Positions 36,148 to 45,955 are shown, counted from the first letter of the stretch. The stretch: DNA of 64,000 nucleotides from Chitinophagales bacterium (GCA_013298665.1 JAAFIK010000019.1:1-64000); one strand, 5' to 3'. Notes: generated by a model from the letters alone, not told the origin. Program-made: numbers and translations.

Positions 36148-36287
36148 CAATAGAAGAATTTTATGTTTTTTTTAACAGTGCCGTAAATGTACAAAACGTT
36201 TACTTTACGCAGTTATCCACTTATGCACAAAGCGTTTGGAACGGTGTTTGCAAAAGCCTGATAATGGTTACTTTTACAACCGGCAAT

Positions 36288-39200
36288 ATGAACGAAACAA
36301 TCAACATGACGACAAAAAGCATATACTGCTTTCTCCTTGCAGTAGTATTAACCATCAACGGATTTGGACAAGCCACCAGCACCATTACGGATACCGAAAA
36401 AAGGTACAAGGAAGCAAAGGCCCTGTTCGTCAATGAACAATATGGTCTGGCTTATCCCCTGCTGAAAGACCTGAAGCAGCAGTACCCGGATAACGCGGTG
36501 AGCGACCATACATATATTAATGAGGACGTCAGTTACTACTATACAGTTTGCGCACTCAAGCTGGAACTGCCGGTAGCGGTAGATGAAGCCACACATTACA
36601 TTGATGTGGTGAATAATGAACCCCGCCGCCAGTTGATGAGTTACCACCTTGGGAAATATTATTTTTCAAAAGATGAGTTCAGTAAAGCGATTGACAATTA
36701 TGAAAGGGCGGGACTGGATAATCTTGGTAATGAAGAAATTGCGGATGCCAAATTTGAGAAAGGGTATTGTTATTTTAACCTGCGCCAGTTTGCAGAGGCC
36801 CGTCCCTTGTTTGACGAAGTACACCAACTGGCGAATAATAAGTATTATATACCGGCCAACTATTACCATGGGTTTATTGCCTATTATGATAAACGGTATG
36901 CGGAGGCCCTGCGGGCTTTTAAACTTGTGGAAACTGCGGAGGCTTATAAGGGTGTGGTGCCTTATTATATCGCGGAGATTTATTATTTCCAGGGAAAGAA
37001 AGATGAGGCCATGCGCTATGGAGAAAGTGTACTCGGCAGGGGAGGGATGTATTATGAGAAAGATATGAAGATGCTGCTGGGGCAGATTTACTTTGAGAAA
37101 AAGAATTTTTCCAGGGCGCTCCCGCTCCTGCAATATTATGCAGATAACAGCCCAAAGATTACCCGGGAAATATTGTATGAGCTGAGTTACTGCCATTACG
37201 ATGCGGGCAACCTTACCAAAGCCATCGAAGGCTTTAAGCAGTTGAGTACAGAAAAGGATTCGCTGGGGCAGAACTCCATGTACCTGCTGGGCGATTGTTA
37301 CCTGCGTACCAACCAGAAAGCCAATGCGCGCAATGCCTTTCAGTATTGTGCGTTCAACAGCAGCAATGCAGTGCAGCAGGAAATCTCCCGTTTCAATTAT
37401 GGCAAACTCTCTTACGAACTCGGTTATCAGGATATTGCACTTGCTGAACTGAAAAGTTTTATTAACGATTACCCCAACTCGGTTTATGATACCGAGGCCA
37501 AGGAAATATTGGTGAATCTACTGGCAGGTACAAGCAATTTTGCCGATGCGCTTGCCCTCTACGAATCCTTTAATAAACCCACTGCAAATATGCAGAAGGT
37601 GTATCCACGTATCCTGTTCGGCCGGGCTACAGACTATATCAATGATCAGCAACTCAGCCGTGCGGATGAATTGCTGTCCAAACTTATCGCCCTGCCCAAT
37701 GCCGGAGCCGCCCTGCCTTATGCCCATTTCTGGAAAGGAGAAATTGCTTATCGCAATGGCCGGTACGATGAGGCGATACGCTTTATGGCACTTTACCTCC
37801 AGGGTGGAGCACCGGCTTTGGGAGAAGCCAGCCCTGCCGCAGCCCGTTATGTAACAGGCTATAGCTGGATGAAAAAGGAAAATTATAAAAATGCACTTGC
37901 AGCTTTTGAACAGGTGACTACTTCGGTAAGCGCTACATCGGGTAGCCTGGTGCAGGATGCTTATGTGCGCGGGGCAGACTGCTATTTTATGAACCGTGAT
38001 TTTGTAAAAGCGGGCAATATGTATGACAATGTGCTGAACAGCGCGCTTCCGCAAAGTGATTATGCGCTTTTTCAGAAAGCCATGATTGCGGGTATTAAAA
38101 ATGCAGCTGATAAAATAAAAGTACTCAATAACCTCACACGCCAGTATCCGCAAAGCAGTTTGGTACCCGATGTCACCATGGAGATTGCCAATACTTATAT
38201 GGCTGAAGAAAAGTTTAAAGACGCCTTACCTTACCTCAGTACCCTGTTAACCAATACGGGTGCGGAATCGCTGCGGCCACGTACCTATCTTAAACTGGGA
38301 CTTTGTTACTATAATATTGATAGAAATAAGGAGGCGCTCGATTATTACCAGGCGCTGATTCAAAAGTATCCTGAGAGCGCAGAAGCGGATGAGGCGCTGG
38401 ACAATATCAAAAGTATTTATGTGGAAGAAGGGCGCCCCAATGATTATGTGGAACTGATGCGGCGTAATGGCAAAAGCATATCCGTGAGCGAAGCAGACTC
38501 CCTTACCTATACAGCAGCTTTACTGAAATATAACGCCGGTGATTGCAATGCGGCCATCAGCGGATTCAATAACTATGTCAGCAACTATCCGGAAGGAGCA
38601 TTCCTGCTGGAGGCTTATTTTTCGAGGGCAGAATGTTACCATAAGAATAAGGATTGGGCCAATGCCGTGAGCAGCTATGCTTATGTAACGGGTAAGGGAC
38701 AGAATAAGTATTTCGAAAAAGCGGGTCTTGCGGCTGCGCGGATCAGCTATTTTGAGCAGAAGGATTATGCTGCTGCACGCATTTATTTTGAACAGTTGCG
38801 CAGTGGTTCCATTAACCAGGATACACAACTGGAAGCACTGCGCGGGGTAGTACGTTGTTACTACCTGCTGAAAGATTATGCGCAGGCCAATACTGCAGCC
38901 AAAGAATTGCTGACAAAAAAGGGTACCAGTACAGACGACCGCTCTATCGGCTTCCTGGTATTGGGTAAGTCGCAGCAGTTGGCGAATAACTGTTCAGAAG
39001 CCATCAATGCCTTTAAATCCTGCGCAGTCATCAATAAATCTTCTTGGGGTGCAGAAGCCCGTTATGAAATGGCGGCCTGTCATTTTACCGGTGGCAATAT
39101 GACGGCTGCGGAAAAAACTGCCATGACGGTGATTAAGGAAACAGGTTCTTACGACAACTGGGTAACAAAGTCATACATCCTGCTTGGCGATATCTTTATG

Positions 39201-39344
39201 CAGCAGAAAGACTATTTCAACGCCAAAGCCACTTATGAGAGTGTATCCAAGAACGCAGCAATACCCGAACTGCGTGCAGAAGCACAACAAAAACTTGACC
39301 GCGCCATTGCGGAGGAAAAGGCTAATTCAAAAATCGGCAATTAA
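36288..39344 (+). CDS. Large exported TPR-repeat protein
   Basis: About 1018 residues, made of many tetratricopeptide-like helical pairs from about residue 40 to the end ('AKALFVNEQYGLAYPLLKDL', 'HLGKYYFSKDEFSKAIDNYE', 'MLGDCYLRTNQKANARNAF', 'YLKLGLCYYNIDRNKEALDY' and others). The signal peptide contains FLLAVVLTINGFGQ. The start is uncertain: ATGs at 36264, 36288 and 36306 all precede it. 36288 or 36306 fit best, with TACTTTTA about 20 bp upstream as a possible -7 box. Probably periplasmic, where TPR proteins such as BamD scaffold outer-membrane complexes. The next gene, 24 bp away, encodes an outer-membrane barrel, and an HU-like membrane protein gene follows, so the three may form one envelope complex. 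Confidence 0.88.
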   Translation: MNETINMTTKSIYCFLLAVVLTINGFGQATSTITDTEKRYKEAKALFVNEQYGLAYPLLKDLKQQYPDNAVSDHTYINEDVSYYYTVCALKLELPVAVDEATHYIDVVNNEPRRQLMSYHLGKYYFSKDEFSKAIDNYERAGLDNLGNEEIADAKFEKGYCYFNLRQFAEARPLFDEVHQLANNKYYIPANYYHGFIAYYDKRYAEALRAFKLVETAEAYKGVVPYYIAEIYYFQGKKDEAMRYGESVLGRGGMYYEKDMKMLLGQIYFEKKNFSRALPLLQYYADNSPKITREILYELSYCHYDAGNLTKAIEGFKQLSTEKDSLGQNSMYLLGDCYLRTNQKANARNAFQYCAFNSSNAVQQEISRFNYGKLSYELGYQDIALAELKSFINDYPNSVYDTEAKEILVNLLAGTSNFADALALYESFNKPTANMQKVYPRILFGRATDYINDQQLSRADELLSKLIALPNAGAALPYAHFWKGEIAYRNGRYDEAIRFMALYLQGGAPALGEASPAAARYVTGYSWMKKENYKNALAAFEQVTTSVSATSGSLVQDAYVRGADCYFMNRDFVKAGNMYDNVLNSALPQSDYALFQKAMIAGIKNAADKIKVLNNLTRQYPQSSLVPDVTMEIANTYMAEEKFKDALPYLSTLLTNTGAESLRPRTYLKLGLCYYNIDRNKEALDYYQALIQKYPESAEADEALDNIKSIYVEEGRPNDYVELMRRNGKSISVSEADSLTYTAALLKYNAGDCNAAISGFNNYVSNYPEGAFLLEAYFSRAECYHKNKDWANAVSSYAYVTGKGQNKYFEKAGLAAARISYFEQKDYAAARIYFEQLRSGSINQDTQLEALRGVVRCYYLLKDYAQANTAAKELLTKKGTSTDDRSIGFLVLGKSQQLANNCSEAINAFKSCAVINKSSWGAEARYEMAACHFTGGNMTAAEKTAMTVIKETGSYDNWVTKSYILLGDIFMQQKDYFNAKATYESVSKNAAIPELRAEAQQKLDRAIAEEKANSKIGN

Positions 39345-39368
39345 AACAGCAGGATGGGAAACCATAAA

Positions 39369-41012
39369 ATGAAACAAATGAACAGATCAGCTCTTAGCAT
39401 AGGTTTAACAACAACATTACTGGCGCTTTCGTTTGCATCGATGGCGCAGCGGGATACGACCAAACGCCCCAGCATCGATATTACCTCAAGCTATAAACCG
39501 GTATTGCGTAATGCAGTAAAGATCAATCTGTCGGGTACCGCTTTGGTGGCAGATACCAACCGCCAGGTAGGCAGGTACACTATACCCGCGCAGAATCTTT
39601 TTTTCAGCTATCAGCCGGTAACCCTCAAGCCATTGGCACTGGAACACGATACTTTGCCTGATCTGGGTACACGTAATTACATCAAGGCTGGTTTTGGTAA
39701 TTTTGCCACGCCATACCTTAGTGCAGGATTCAGCTTTGGCGATGGCCGCAAGGCTCTGGCAAATCTCTATGCGGATTATATCGCTTCAAGGGGAAATATC
39801 AAAAACCAGGACTATTCACAATTGTCAATCAGGGGCAGGGGCAGTTATTTTTCCGGTAAGCACGAGTTTTACGCTGGGGCAGGCCTGTCGTCGGGCGATT
39901 ATTATGCTTATGGGTACAACCATGCCCTCTTCAATTACAAGCGCGACAGTCTTCGCCTGCGCTACCAGGATGTACAATTGATGGCCGGGCTGAGGAATAC
40001 CAGTACAGGCGATGTACGTTTGTATTATAATCCCAACCTTACCATCAATATCTTCAGCAGCGATAAGCGCGCGTCTGAGAGTCATCTTTTGCTTGACCTG
40101 CCGGTGGAAACACGGTTTGGTGATGCCTTCACCCTGAAGATTAATGCCAAAGCAGACATCACCTCTTACACCACCAAAAACCTGGCACGCAATGTAAAGC
40201 TGAGTAATAATGTGTTCTCGCTGGCACCATCCTTACTGTTCTCTACCCCAAGATTCACGATCAATGGCGGTATTATTCCCACATGGGCCAACGGCAAACT
40301 GGAATTGCTCCCGAATATTTATGGGGAAGCCCAGTTGCAGGAGAAGGTATTCCTGATCCAGGCGGGGTGGGTTGGCCGTTACACCAAGAATACGCTTCGC
40401 GCGCTCACGGCGATCAATCCTTATATTCAGACGATTAATACACAGTTCAATACAAAGGAAACAGAAATCTATGGTGGTATCAAGGCCACCATTGGCAAAC
40501 ATTTCAATTTCAGTGCAAAGGCGGGTATCATCAGTTATACGGGGTTGCCGCTTTTTGTGAATGATTCTCTGGGGGGCAATAGTTTCTATGTACGTAACGA
40601 AAGCAAGGCATCTAATTTCAGGGTACATGGCGACCTGAGTTATATCAATCAGGACAAGTTTACCCTTACCACGGGCTTAACCTTTAATGGGTATACCGGG
40701 TTGCGCGACAATACCCGTGCCTGGGGCACCGTGCCAATGGAGCTCAACGCATCTATGCGCTGGTGGGCGTTCCGGCAGGTGATGCTGAAGGGTGATTTTT
40801 ATATGTTTGGTGGCGGAGCGTACCTGCAAAAAACGACTTCCGGTACCGGTAAGGGTGGTACCGACCTGAGTCTTGGGGCAGAGTTTAAGATCAATAAAAT
40901 GTTCAGTGCCTGGGTGGATGTAAACAATGTACTCAACAGCAAATATGAGCGCTGGCACAATTTTGAAGTATATGGACTGAATATTTTGGGCGGTATACGG
41001 GTAAATTTCTAA
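39369..41012 (+). CDS. Outer-membrane beta-barrel related to TonB-dependent receptors, without a plug
   Basis: About 547 residues from the ATG at 39369 (an ATG at 39354 is also possible). The signal peptide is MKQMNRSALSIGLTTTLLAL, ending SFASMAQ. The mature start 'DTTKRPSIDITSSYKPVLRNAVKINLSGT' is brief and has no plug domain. From about 120 the sequence alternates as barrel strands, and the end 'FSAWVDVNNVLNSKYERW' and 'LGGIRVNF' resembles the last strands of TonB-dependent receptors. A plug-less barrel cannot work as a gated receptor in the classical way. It lies 24 bp behind the TPR gene and 48 bp before the HU-like gene, hence an operon. Function unknown. Confidence 0.8.
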   Translation: MKQMNRSALSIGLTTTLLALSFASMAQRDTTKRPSIDITSSYKPVLRNAVKINLSGTALVADTNRQVGRYTIPAQNLFFSYQPVTLKPLALEHDTLPDLGTRNYIKAGFGNFATPYLSAGFSFGDGRKALANLYADYIASRGNIKNQDYSQLSIRGRGSYFSGKHEFYAGAGLSSGDYYAYGYNHALFNYKRDSLRLRYQDVQLMAGLRNTSTGDVRLYYNPNLTINIFSSDKRASESHLLLDLPVETRFGDAFTLKINAKADITSYTTKNLARNVKLSNNVFSLAPSLLFSTPRFTINGGIIPTWANGKLELLPNIYGEAQLQEKVFLIQAGWVGRYTKNTLRALTAINPYIQTINTQFNTKETEIYGGIKATIGKHFNFSAKAGIISYTGLPLFVNDSLGGNSFYVRNESKASNFRVHGDLSYINQDKFTLTTGLTFNGYTGLRDNTRAWGTVPMELNASMRWWAFRQVMLKGDFYMFGGGAYLQKTTSGTGKGGTDLSLGAEFKINKMFSAWVDVNNVLNSKYERWHNFEVYGLNILGGIRVNF

Positions 41013-41060
41013 TTTCGCCCGGGCGGTATTGGTTAAGGATACTGCTACAACTGTTTTATC

Positions 41061-41699
41061 GTGTATTCACTCATCACATCATATCTGCTGCAACAGTACC
41101 AGTGTCCGCTACCGGGTCTCTTTACGCTTGAGTTGGTCAGCATGCCTGCAGGATCGGATTTTGTAAACCGGGTTATACTGGCGCCGGGGCAGGACGTAAG
41201 GCTGGTTAGCAAAGCTGCCGACCCATCTCCGCTTATACATTACATCGCTGCCAACCAGCAACTCAATTATACTGATGCAGAGCAGGCTTTACAGGATTGC
41301 TGCAGTACCATCACCGCAAAATTGGGTATGGGAGAGTCCGTGACGTTCCCGGGGCTGGGTACCCTGATGCAGGATGAAAAAGGGTACTACCAGTTTGTGA
41401 TGATGCCACTGCCGGATGCATTTGAAAGACCGGTGCCGGCAGAAAGGGTGATTCACCCTGCAGCGGAGCACCAGGTACTTGTCGGCGACAGGGAGACTAC
41501 TTCTACAGCGATGGCGGATTATTATGCGGCTGCGCCGGAGCGCAAACAGCGCTGGTGGATTGGGGCTTTACTGCTGTTCCTGTTGGGGACCGGTGTTATG
41601 GCCTATCAATATATACAACATCCGGATTCGGGATTTACGGGTAATGGTCTTGGAGTAACACCCGGTATTGCCCCTTTACAGTACCAGGAAATCAAATAA
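41061..41699 (+). CDS. Membrane protein with an HU/CCDC81-like N-terminal region (tentative)
   Basis: A 212-residue protein. The N-terminal ~130 residues ('LITSYLLQQYQCPLPGLFTLE', cut here to YLLQQYQCPLPGLFTLE; 'GMGESVTFPGLGTLMQDEKG') resemble the two-part HU-CCDC81-like domains of Bacteroidota, which are thought to bind DNA or proteins of the cell envelope; this assignment is tentative. A single membrane helix, 'WWIGALLLFLLGTGVMAY', at about 163-180 is followed by a short tail of about 30 residues, with no SPOR domain such as other members have. It closes the TPR/barrel cluster. A cytoplasmic N-terminus with a periplasmic tail is expected. Confidence 0.6.
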   Translation: MYSLITSYLLQQYQCPLPGLFTLELVSMPAGSDFVNRVILAPGQDVRLVSKAADPSPLIHYIAANQQLNYTDAEQALQDCCSTITAKLGMGESVTFPGLGTLMQDEKGYYQFVMMPLPDAFERPVPAERVIHPAAEHQVLVGDRETTSTAMADYYAAAPERKQRWWIGALLLFLLGTGVMAYQYIQHPDSGFTGNGLGVTPGIAPLQYQEIK

Positions 41700-41752
41700 G
41701 GGCTTGCTGCTTAGCCATTTTACATTTTCTTTGCAGCCAATTACAGATTCTC

Positions 41753-42658
41753 ATGCATTATTCTTCTTGTCCGCTTTGCGGTAGTACCAGGGTTGGTGAG
41801 GTATTGAAGGTAAAGGACCATACGGTCTCCGGCGAGTATTTCCCCGTCTGGCATTGCTCGGATTGTACGGTGCGGTTTACACAGGATGTACCGGATGAGG
41901 CGGGCATTGGCAGGTACTACCAGTCTTCAGGCTATATTTCACACAGCGATACCGAAAAAGGATTGGTAAACTGGCTTTACCATCGCGTCAGGCAGTTTAC
42001 CCTGGGCAATAAGCGCAGACTGGTACAGCGGCATACGGGGTTGGCCGGTGGTTGTTTGCTTGATGTGGGCTGTGGTACCGGTGCTTTTGCACATACCATG
42101 GTTAAGGCGGGATGGTCTGTAACCGGGCTTGAGCCTGATGCGGCCGCCAGGGCAAAAGCAACGGCCTTGTATGGTTTCCGGCCACAGGAAGCCGGGGTAT
42201 TGTTTAGCCTTGTTCCGGGCAGTTATGATGTGATTACGCTCTGGCATGTCATGGAGCACGTACACCAACAGGAAGCATATGTACGGCGGTTATACGAATT
42301 GCTTGCCCCCGGTGGAAAATTGATCATTGCCGTACCCAATTATACGGCTGCCGATGCAGGGTATTATAAAGAAAGCTGGGCGGCTTATGATGTACCCCGT
42401 CATCTTTTTCATTACTCGCCGGTGGCGATGACCAGACTGGTGCAAAAGGCTGGCTTTTCGGATCCGGTATTGCGGCCAATGTGGTTTGATAGTTTTTACA
42501 TTGCGATGCTGAGTGAAAAATATCGTCATGGCCGGGGAAACCTGATCCGTGCGGTATGGAATGGTTTCCGGTCTAACTTGGTAGCGCTTGGTAATAAGGG
42601 ACGTTGCAGTTCTGTGATCTATGTATTCGGGAAAGACAGACGCAAAACAAGCAACTAA
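41753..42658 (+). CDS. Class I SAM-dependent methyltransferase with an N-terminal zinc ribbon
   Basis: A 301-residue enzyme. The N-terminus has a CxxC pair (CPLC, residues 6-9) and a second pair (CSDC, about 35-38), a zinc ribbon. The SAM site 'LLDVGCGTGAFAHTMVKAGW' is at about 102-121, followed by 'VTGLEPDAAARAKA' and 'VITLWHVMEHVHQQEAYVRR'. This zinc-ribbon plus methyltransferase design is common in sugar and lipid-modification clusters, and waaA follows 76 bp downstream, but the substrate cannot be told. It is not obviously in one operon with either neighbour. Confidence 0.88.
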   Translation: MHYSSCPLCGSTRVGEVLKVKDHTVSGEYFPVWHCSDCTVRFTQDVPDEAGIGRYYQSSGYISHSDTEKGLVNWLYHRVRQFTLGNKRRLVQRHTGLAGGCLLDVGCGTGAFAHTMVKAGWSVTGLEPDAAARAKATALYGFRPQEAGVLFSLVPGSYDVITLWHVMEHVHQQEAYVRRLYELLAPGGKLIIAVPNYTAADAGYYKESWAAYDVPRHLFHYSPVAMTRLVQKAGFSDPVLRPMWFDSFYIAMLSEKYRHGRGNLIRAVWNGFRSNLVALGNKGRCSSVIYVFGKDRRKTSN

Positions 42659-42713
42659 TGCTCCAGTCGGCTGGCTCCTTTATTTTACTGTGTACGGAAT
42701 AGTACAATACCTG

Positions 42714-42721
42714 TATTTTTG
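42714..42721 (+). promoter_or_regulatory. -7 promoter element of waaA
   Basis: TATTTTTG, matching TAnnTTTG, 13 bp before the TTG start codon of waaA. Confidence 0.45.
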
Positions 42722-42734
42722 ATTCCAAAAACGA

Positions 42735-43973
42735 TTGACTCGTATATTCTACCCCTTTTTTATTGCTGTTTATTCCCTGGTCATAAGGATCGCCGCCTTT
42801 TGGAATCCCAAAGCACGCAAATGGGTGATGGGACGACGTGCGTTTCCAAAGATACCGGTGGCTGATGGTGCTGTTGTATGGATGCACTGTGCCAGTCTTG
42901 GTGAATTTGAACAGGGGCGTCCGGTACTGGAGCAACTGCGTACGGAATACCCGGCGTGTAAAATAGTACTGAGCTTTTTCTCGCCAAGCGGGTTTGAGGT
43001 TTGTAAAGATTATTCCGGGGCGGATCATATCTTTTACCTGCCTGCGGATACACCTGCCAACGCCCGCCGGTTTATTGCAGCTATCCGGCCCAGTCTCGTG
43101 CTCTGGGTCAAATATGAGTACTGGTTCAATTATCTCTTTGTATTGCGGCAACAAGGCATACCTCTCTTATTGTTATCGGGGATATTTCGTAAGGACCAGC
43201 CCTTTTTTGCCTGGTATGGCCGGCACTGGCGGAGGGTGCTGGGGTGTTTTACACACTTGTTTGTACAGTCGGCAGATGCTGCTGCATTACTGGCCGGACT
43301 GGGCTACAGCGAGACGGTTACGGTTGCGGGGGATACGCGGTTTGACCGGGTATTGCAGATTGCCAGTCAGTTTGTACCTATCGCACCCATCGACCGCTTC
43401 TGCGCGGGGCATGATGTATTGGTAGCGGGAAGTACCTGGGAGGAGGATGAGGCTGAGTTGGTGCACTATGTACGACAGCATCCTGCACTGCGCTTTATCG
43501 TTGCCCCGCACGAGGTAGATCGGCAAAACCTGCTTGATGTACGCAAAACCTTTCCGGGTTCGGTTTTTTATTCTGACTGGGTAAAGGGTGCCGGGGAAGG
43601 GGTACAGGTATTGATTATGGACAATATTGGAATGTTGTCGCGGCTGTATCGGTATGCCACCATCACTTATGTGGGTGGTGGGTTTGGCAACGATGGGGTG
43701 CACAATGTGCTGGAAGCTGCGGTATATGGCAAGCCTGTGGTATTTGGCCCGGAGTATGATAAATATGCAGAAGCTACAGGATTGGTGGATGCGGGTGGTG
43801 CCTTTTCCATTGCACAGGCGCTGGAGTTGGAACAGTTGCTGGATGGGTTGCTTGGTGATCGTGGATCATTGGAAAGGGCAGGGCAGGCGGCAGCAGATTT
43901 TGTAACGGCACAGGCCGGGGCAACGGAAAAGGTCTTGTACTATATTCAGGAAAAACGCCTCCTGACCAATTGA
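42735..43973 (+). CDS. waaA: 3-deoxy-D-manno-octulosonic acid (Kdo) transferase
   Basis: A 412-residue inner-membrane-associated GT30 enzyme that adds Kdo to lipid IVA in LPS synthesis. 'RIFYPFFIAVYSLVIRIAAF' is the N-terminal anchor, 'MHCASLGEFEQGRPVLEQL' holds the catalytic Glu, and 'TYVGGGFGNDGVHNVLEAAVYG' (cut: GGGFGNDGVHNVLEA) plus 'PVVFGPEYDKYAEA' is the donor site. The start appears to be TTG at 42735: there is no in-frame ATG upstream, and the next ATG lies past residue 30, after the membrane anchor. Its last 28 bp overlap the 3' end of the convergent gene at 43946. Confidence 0.93.
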   Translation: MTRIFYPFFIAVYSLVIRIAAFWNPKARKWVMGRRAFPKIPVADGAVVWMHCASLGEFEQGRPVLEQLRTEYPACKIVLSFFSPSGFEVCKDYSGADHIFYLPADTPANARRFIAAIRPSLVLWVKYEYWFNYLFVLRQQGIPLLLLSGIFRKDQPFFAWYGRHWRRVLGCFTHLFVQSADAAALLAGLGYSETVTVAGDTRFDRVLQIASQFVPIAPIDRFCAGHDVLVAGSTWEEDEAELVHYVRQHPALRFIVAPHEVDRQNLLDVRKTFPGSVFYSDWVKGAGEGVQVLIMDNIGMLSRLYRYATITYVGGGFGNDGVHNVLEAAVYGKPVVFGPEYDKYAEATGLVDAGGAFSIAQALELEQLLDGLLGDRGSLERAGQAAADFVTAQAGATEKVLYYIQEKRLLTN

Positions 43974-44737
43974 GCAAACTGTTTTACGGTATCATTGGCA
44001 TCGCTCCAGCCAAGCTTTACTTTGAGTTCACGCTGTATCCAGTATTCGGCTTCGGGGAGTATCGAAAAACCATTGATGGTTTTGATGCTGCGTTCATACA
44101 TGGTCTCGTCTCCGCGGAACAATTCATTGATGTATTGAAACCTGTCGTTGATCCCGATGGCTTTTTTGAGGTCGCGTACGGGTGCTTCTGAAAGCTGTTC
44201 ACCCAGTTCCATAGTACCCTGCCGGAGGCTATCATTGAGTGAGGGTGCTTCAGTGGCAATATCGTTGATCTCTTTAACCGGTTTTGGTGCCGGCTGATGG
44301 GTAAGGGTGGGTATGTCGGGTATTTCTGCAGCAGGTTCGTCAAATAAAATAATGGGCTTGTGGTGGTGACTCATATTGTTTCTGGTTTCGGCATTCAGCC
44401 TGATCTCCTCCAGTTCGGCAGCAATAGCTTCTTCATCAACCTGCAGTATTTCAATAATCTTTTCTTCTTCGGCAATAATGGGGGTGGTGTCTGGCAGGGC
44501 TTCCGGTACGGCTGCAACCGGCTCCGGCTGTGGAACGGGTGCCTGTGCCAGTGGGGGTAAAATTATAGCGGGTATGTCTACGCTGATGTGCGAAGGGGTT
44601 GGAGAATCACTGCCAGACTGCTGGAGGTGCTGCAGTTCTGCTTCAAGCTGCCGCACGGTAAGGAGCAGGACACTTGCCGGTTTCTTTTCTTCCAACTGTG
44701 TCTGCAATTTTTGCAGGAGGGTTTCCACTCTTTCCAT
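43946..44737 (-). CDS. Hypothetical protein with coiled-coil N-terminus and conserved C-terminus
   Basis: A 263-residue soluble protein, apparently cytoplasmic (no signal or membrane helix). It begins with a short coiled coil ('VETLLQKLQTQLEEKK'), passes through a Pro/Ala/Glu-rich disordered stretch (about 45-180), and ends in a compact helical domain: 'DLKKAIGINDRFQYINELF', 'GDETMYERSIKTINGF' and 'EYWIQRELKVKLGW'. The C-terminal domain looks conserved; I recall similar unnamed proteins in Bacteroidota near thymidine kinase genes, as here. Divergent from tdk and overlapping waaA by 28 bp at the 3' end. Function unknown. Confidence 0.75.
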   Translation of the reverse strand: MERVETLLQKLQTQLEEKKPASVLLLTVRQLEAELQHLQQSGSDSPTPSHISVDIPAIILPPLAQAPVPQPEPVAAVPEALPDTTPIIAEEEKIIEILQVDEEAIAAELEEIRLNAETRNNMSHHHKPIILFDEPAAEIPDIPTLTHQPAPKPVKEINDIATEAPSLNDSLRQGTMELGEQLSEAPVRDLKKAIGINDRFQYINELFRGDETMYERSIKTINGFSILPEAEYWIQRELKVKLGWSDANDTVKQFAQLVRRRFS

Positions 44738-44805
44738 TAAAATGATACTTTTGAGGTTTAAACCTTGGTTAAAGTTACAAACTGTATCCAGATTAAATTG
44801 TAAAA

Positions 44806-45372
44806 ATGTTTATAGAACCGAATTTGCGGGGTGAAAGGCGTGGCTGGGTGGAAGTAGTATGCGGCAGTATGTTCAGCGGTAAAACGGAAGAACTGATCAG
44901 GCGGCTGAAGCGGGCAAAGATTGCCAACCTCAAAGTGGAGATTTTTAAGCCGGCAATTGATGTTCGGTACGATGCGGAGAAAATTGTCAGTCATGATGAG
45001 AATGCCATCATGAGTACACCGGTAGAAAGTTCGCAAACCATTCTGCTGCTGGCTCAGGGGGTTGATGTAGTCGGTATTGACGAAGCGCAGTTTTTTGATG
45101 CAGAGATAACCAATGTTTGTGAGCTACTGGCTTTAAAAGGGATCCGTGTTATTGTGGCGGGACTGGATATGGATTATAAGGGTAAACCTTTTGGCCAGAT
45201 GCCCAACCTGCTGGCGATTGCTGATTACATCACCAAGTTGCACGCCATCTGTATGAAGTGCGGCAATATTGCCAACATCAGCTTCCGTAAAACGGCAACG
45301 GAGGGTCAGGTGGTGCTGGGTGAAAAGGATGTTTATGAACCCCGATGCCGGCATTGTTACCATGAAGAATGA
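44806..45372 (+). CDS. tdk: Thymidine kinase
   Basis: A 188-residue cytosolic type II thymidine kinase of the salvage pathway (thymidine + ATP to dTMP). P-loop 'GSMFSGKT' at 20-27, Walker B-like '[14 protein letters not shown]' with the catalytic Glu, lasso region '[12 protein letters not shown]', and the structural zinc site with CMKC near 149-152 and CRHC at about 182-185. Normal length. The last 11 bp overlap the following ElaA gene, so the two are translationally linked. Confidence 0.97.
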   Translation: MFIEPNLRGERRGWVEVVCGSMFSGKTEELIRRLKRAKIANLKVEIFKPAIDVRYDAEKIVSHDENAIMSTPVESSQTILLLAQGVDVVGIDEAQFFDAEITNVCELLALKGIRVIVAGLDMDYKGKPFGQMPNLLAIADYITKLHAICMKCGNIANISFRKTATEGQVVLGEKDVYEPRCRHCYHEE

Positions 45373-45829
45373 ACTGAATACAACGATACGCTGGGAAACC
45401 AGGGCTTTTGATGAACTGGGTCCGGCAGCGCTTTATGCGATCATCCGGCTGCGCAACGAGGTATTTGTGGTGGAGCAGAATTGTGTGTTTCAGGATGCGG
45501 ATAACAAGGATCAGGGCTGTTTCCACCTGATGGGCTGGGCAAATGATGAACTGGCGGCCTATACCAGAATTGCACCGCCGGGGTATATTTATACAGAAGC
45601 CAGTATTGGCCGGGTGATTACCGCTGCCGCCTGGCGCGGTGCGGGTTTGGGGCGGTTGCTGATGCAGGTGTCTATACAAAAAACACTGGATATTTTCGGG
45701 CAGACACCCATTCGTATCGGTGCGCAGGAACACCTGCTGGGTTTCTACCATTCGCTGGGTTTTCAGGTTGCAGGCGATGTGTATCTTGAAGATGGCATAC
45801 CACATGCAGAGATGCTGCTTGAAAAATAA
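45362..45829 (+). CDS. elaA: ElaA-type GNAT acetyltransferase
   Basis: A 155-residue acetyltransferase of the ElaA family. The start is the ATG at 45362 ([16 protein letters not shown]), overlapping the tdk stop region by 11 bp; the open frame extends further back but inside tdk. The family motif is '[20 protein letters not shown]', the acetyl-CoA loop '[19 protein letters not shown]', and the end '[18 protein letters not shown]'. Substrate unknown in the family. Confidence 0.93.
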   Translation: MKNELNTTIRWETRAFDELGPAALYAIIRLRNEVFVVEQNCVFQDADNKDQGCFHLMGWANDELAAYTRIAPPGYIYTEASIGRVITAAAWRGAGLGRLLMQVSIQKTLDIFGQTPIRIGAQEHLLGFYHSLGFQVAGDVYLEDGIPHAEMLLEK

Positions 45830-45955
45830 TTTAACATTTGATACAATATTGCCGCACTGGGGGCGTTTAATGCACTGTGTGCTTGTGTGAGCGGTCGGCA
45901 ACAACGAAGACTACCGCACAGAACACAATCCAAAAGTCCAAAATTCTGATGTCAC

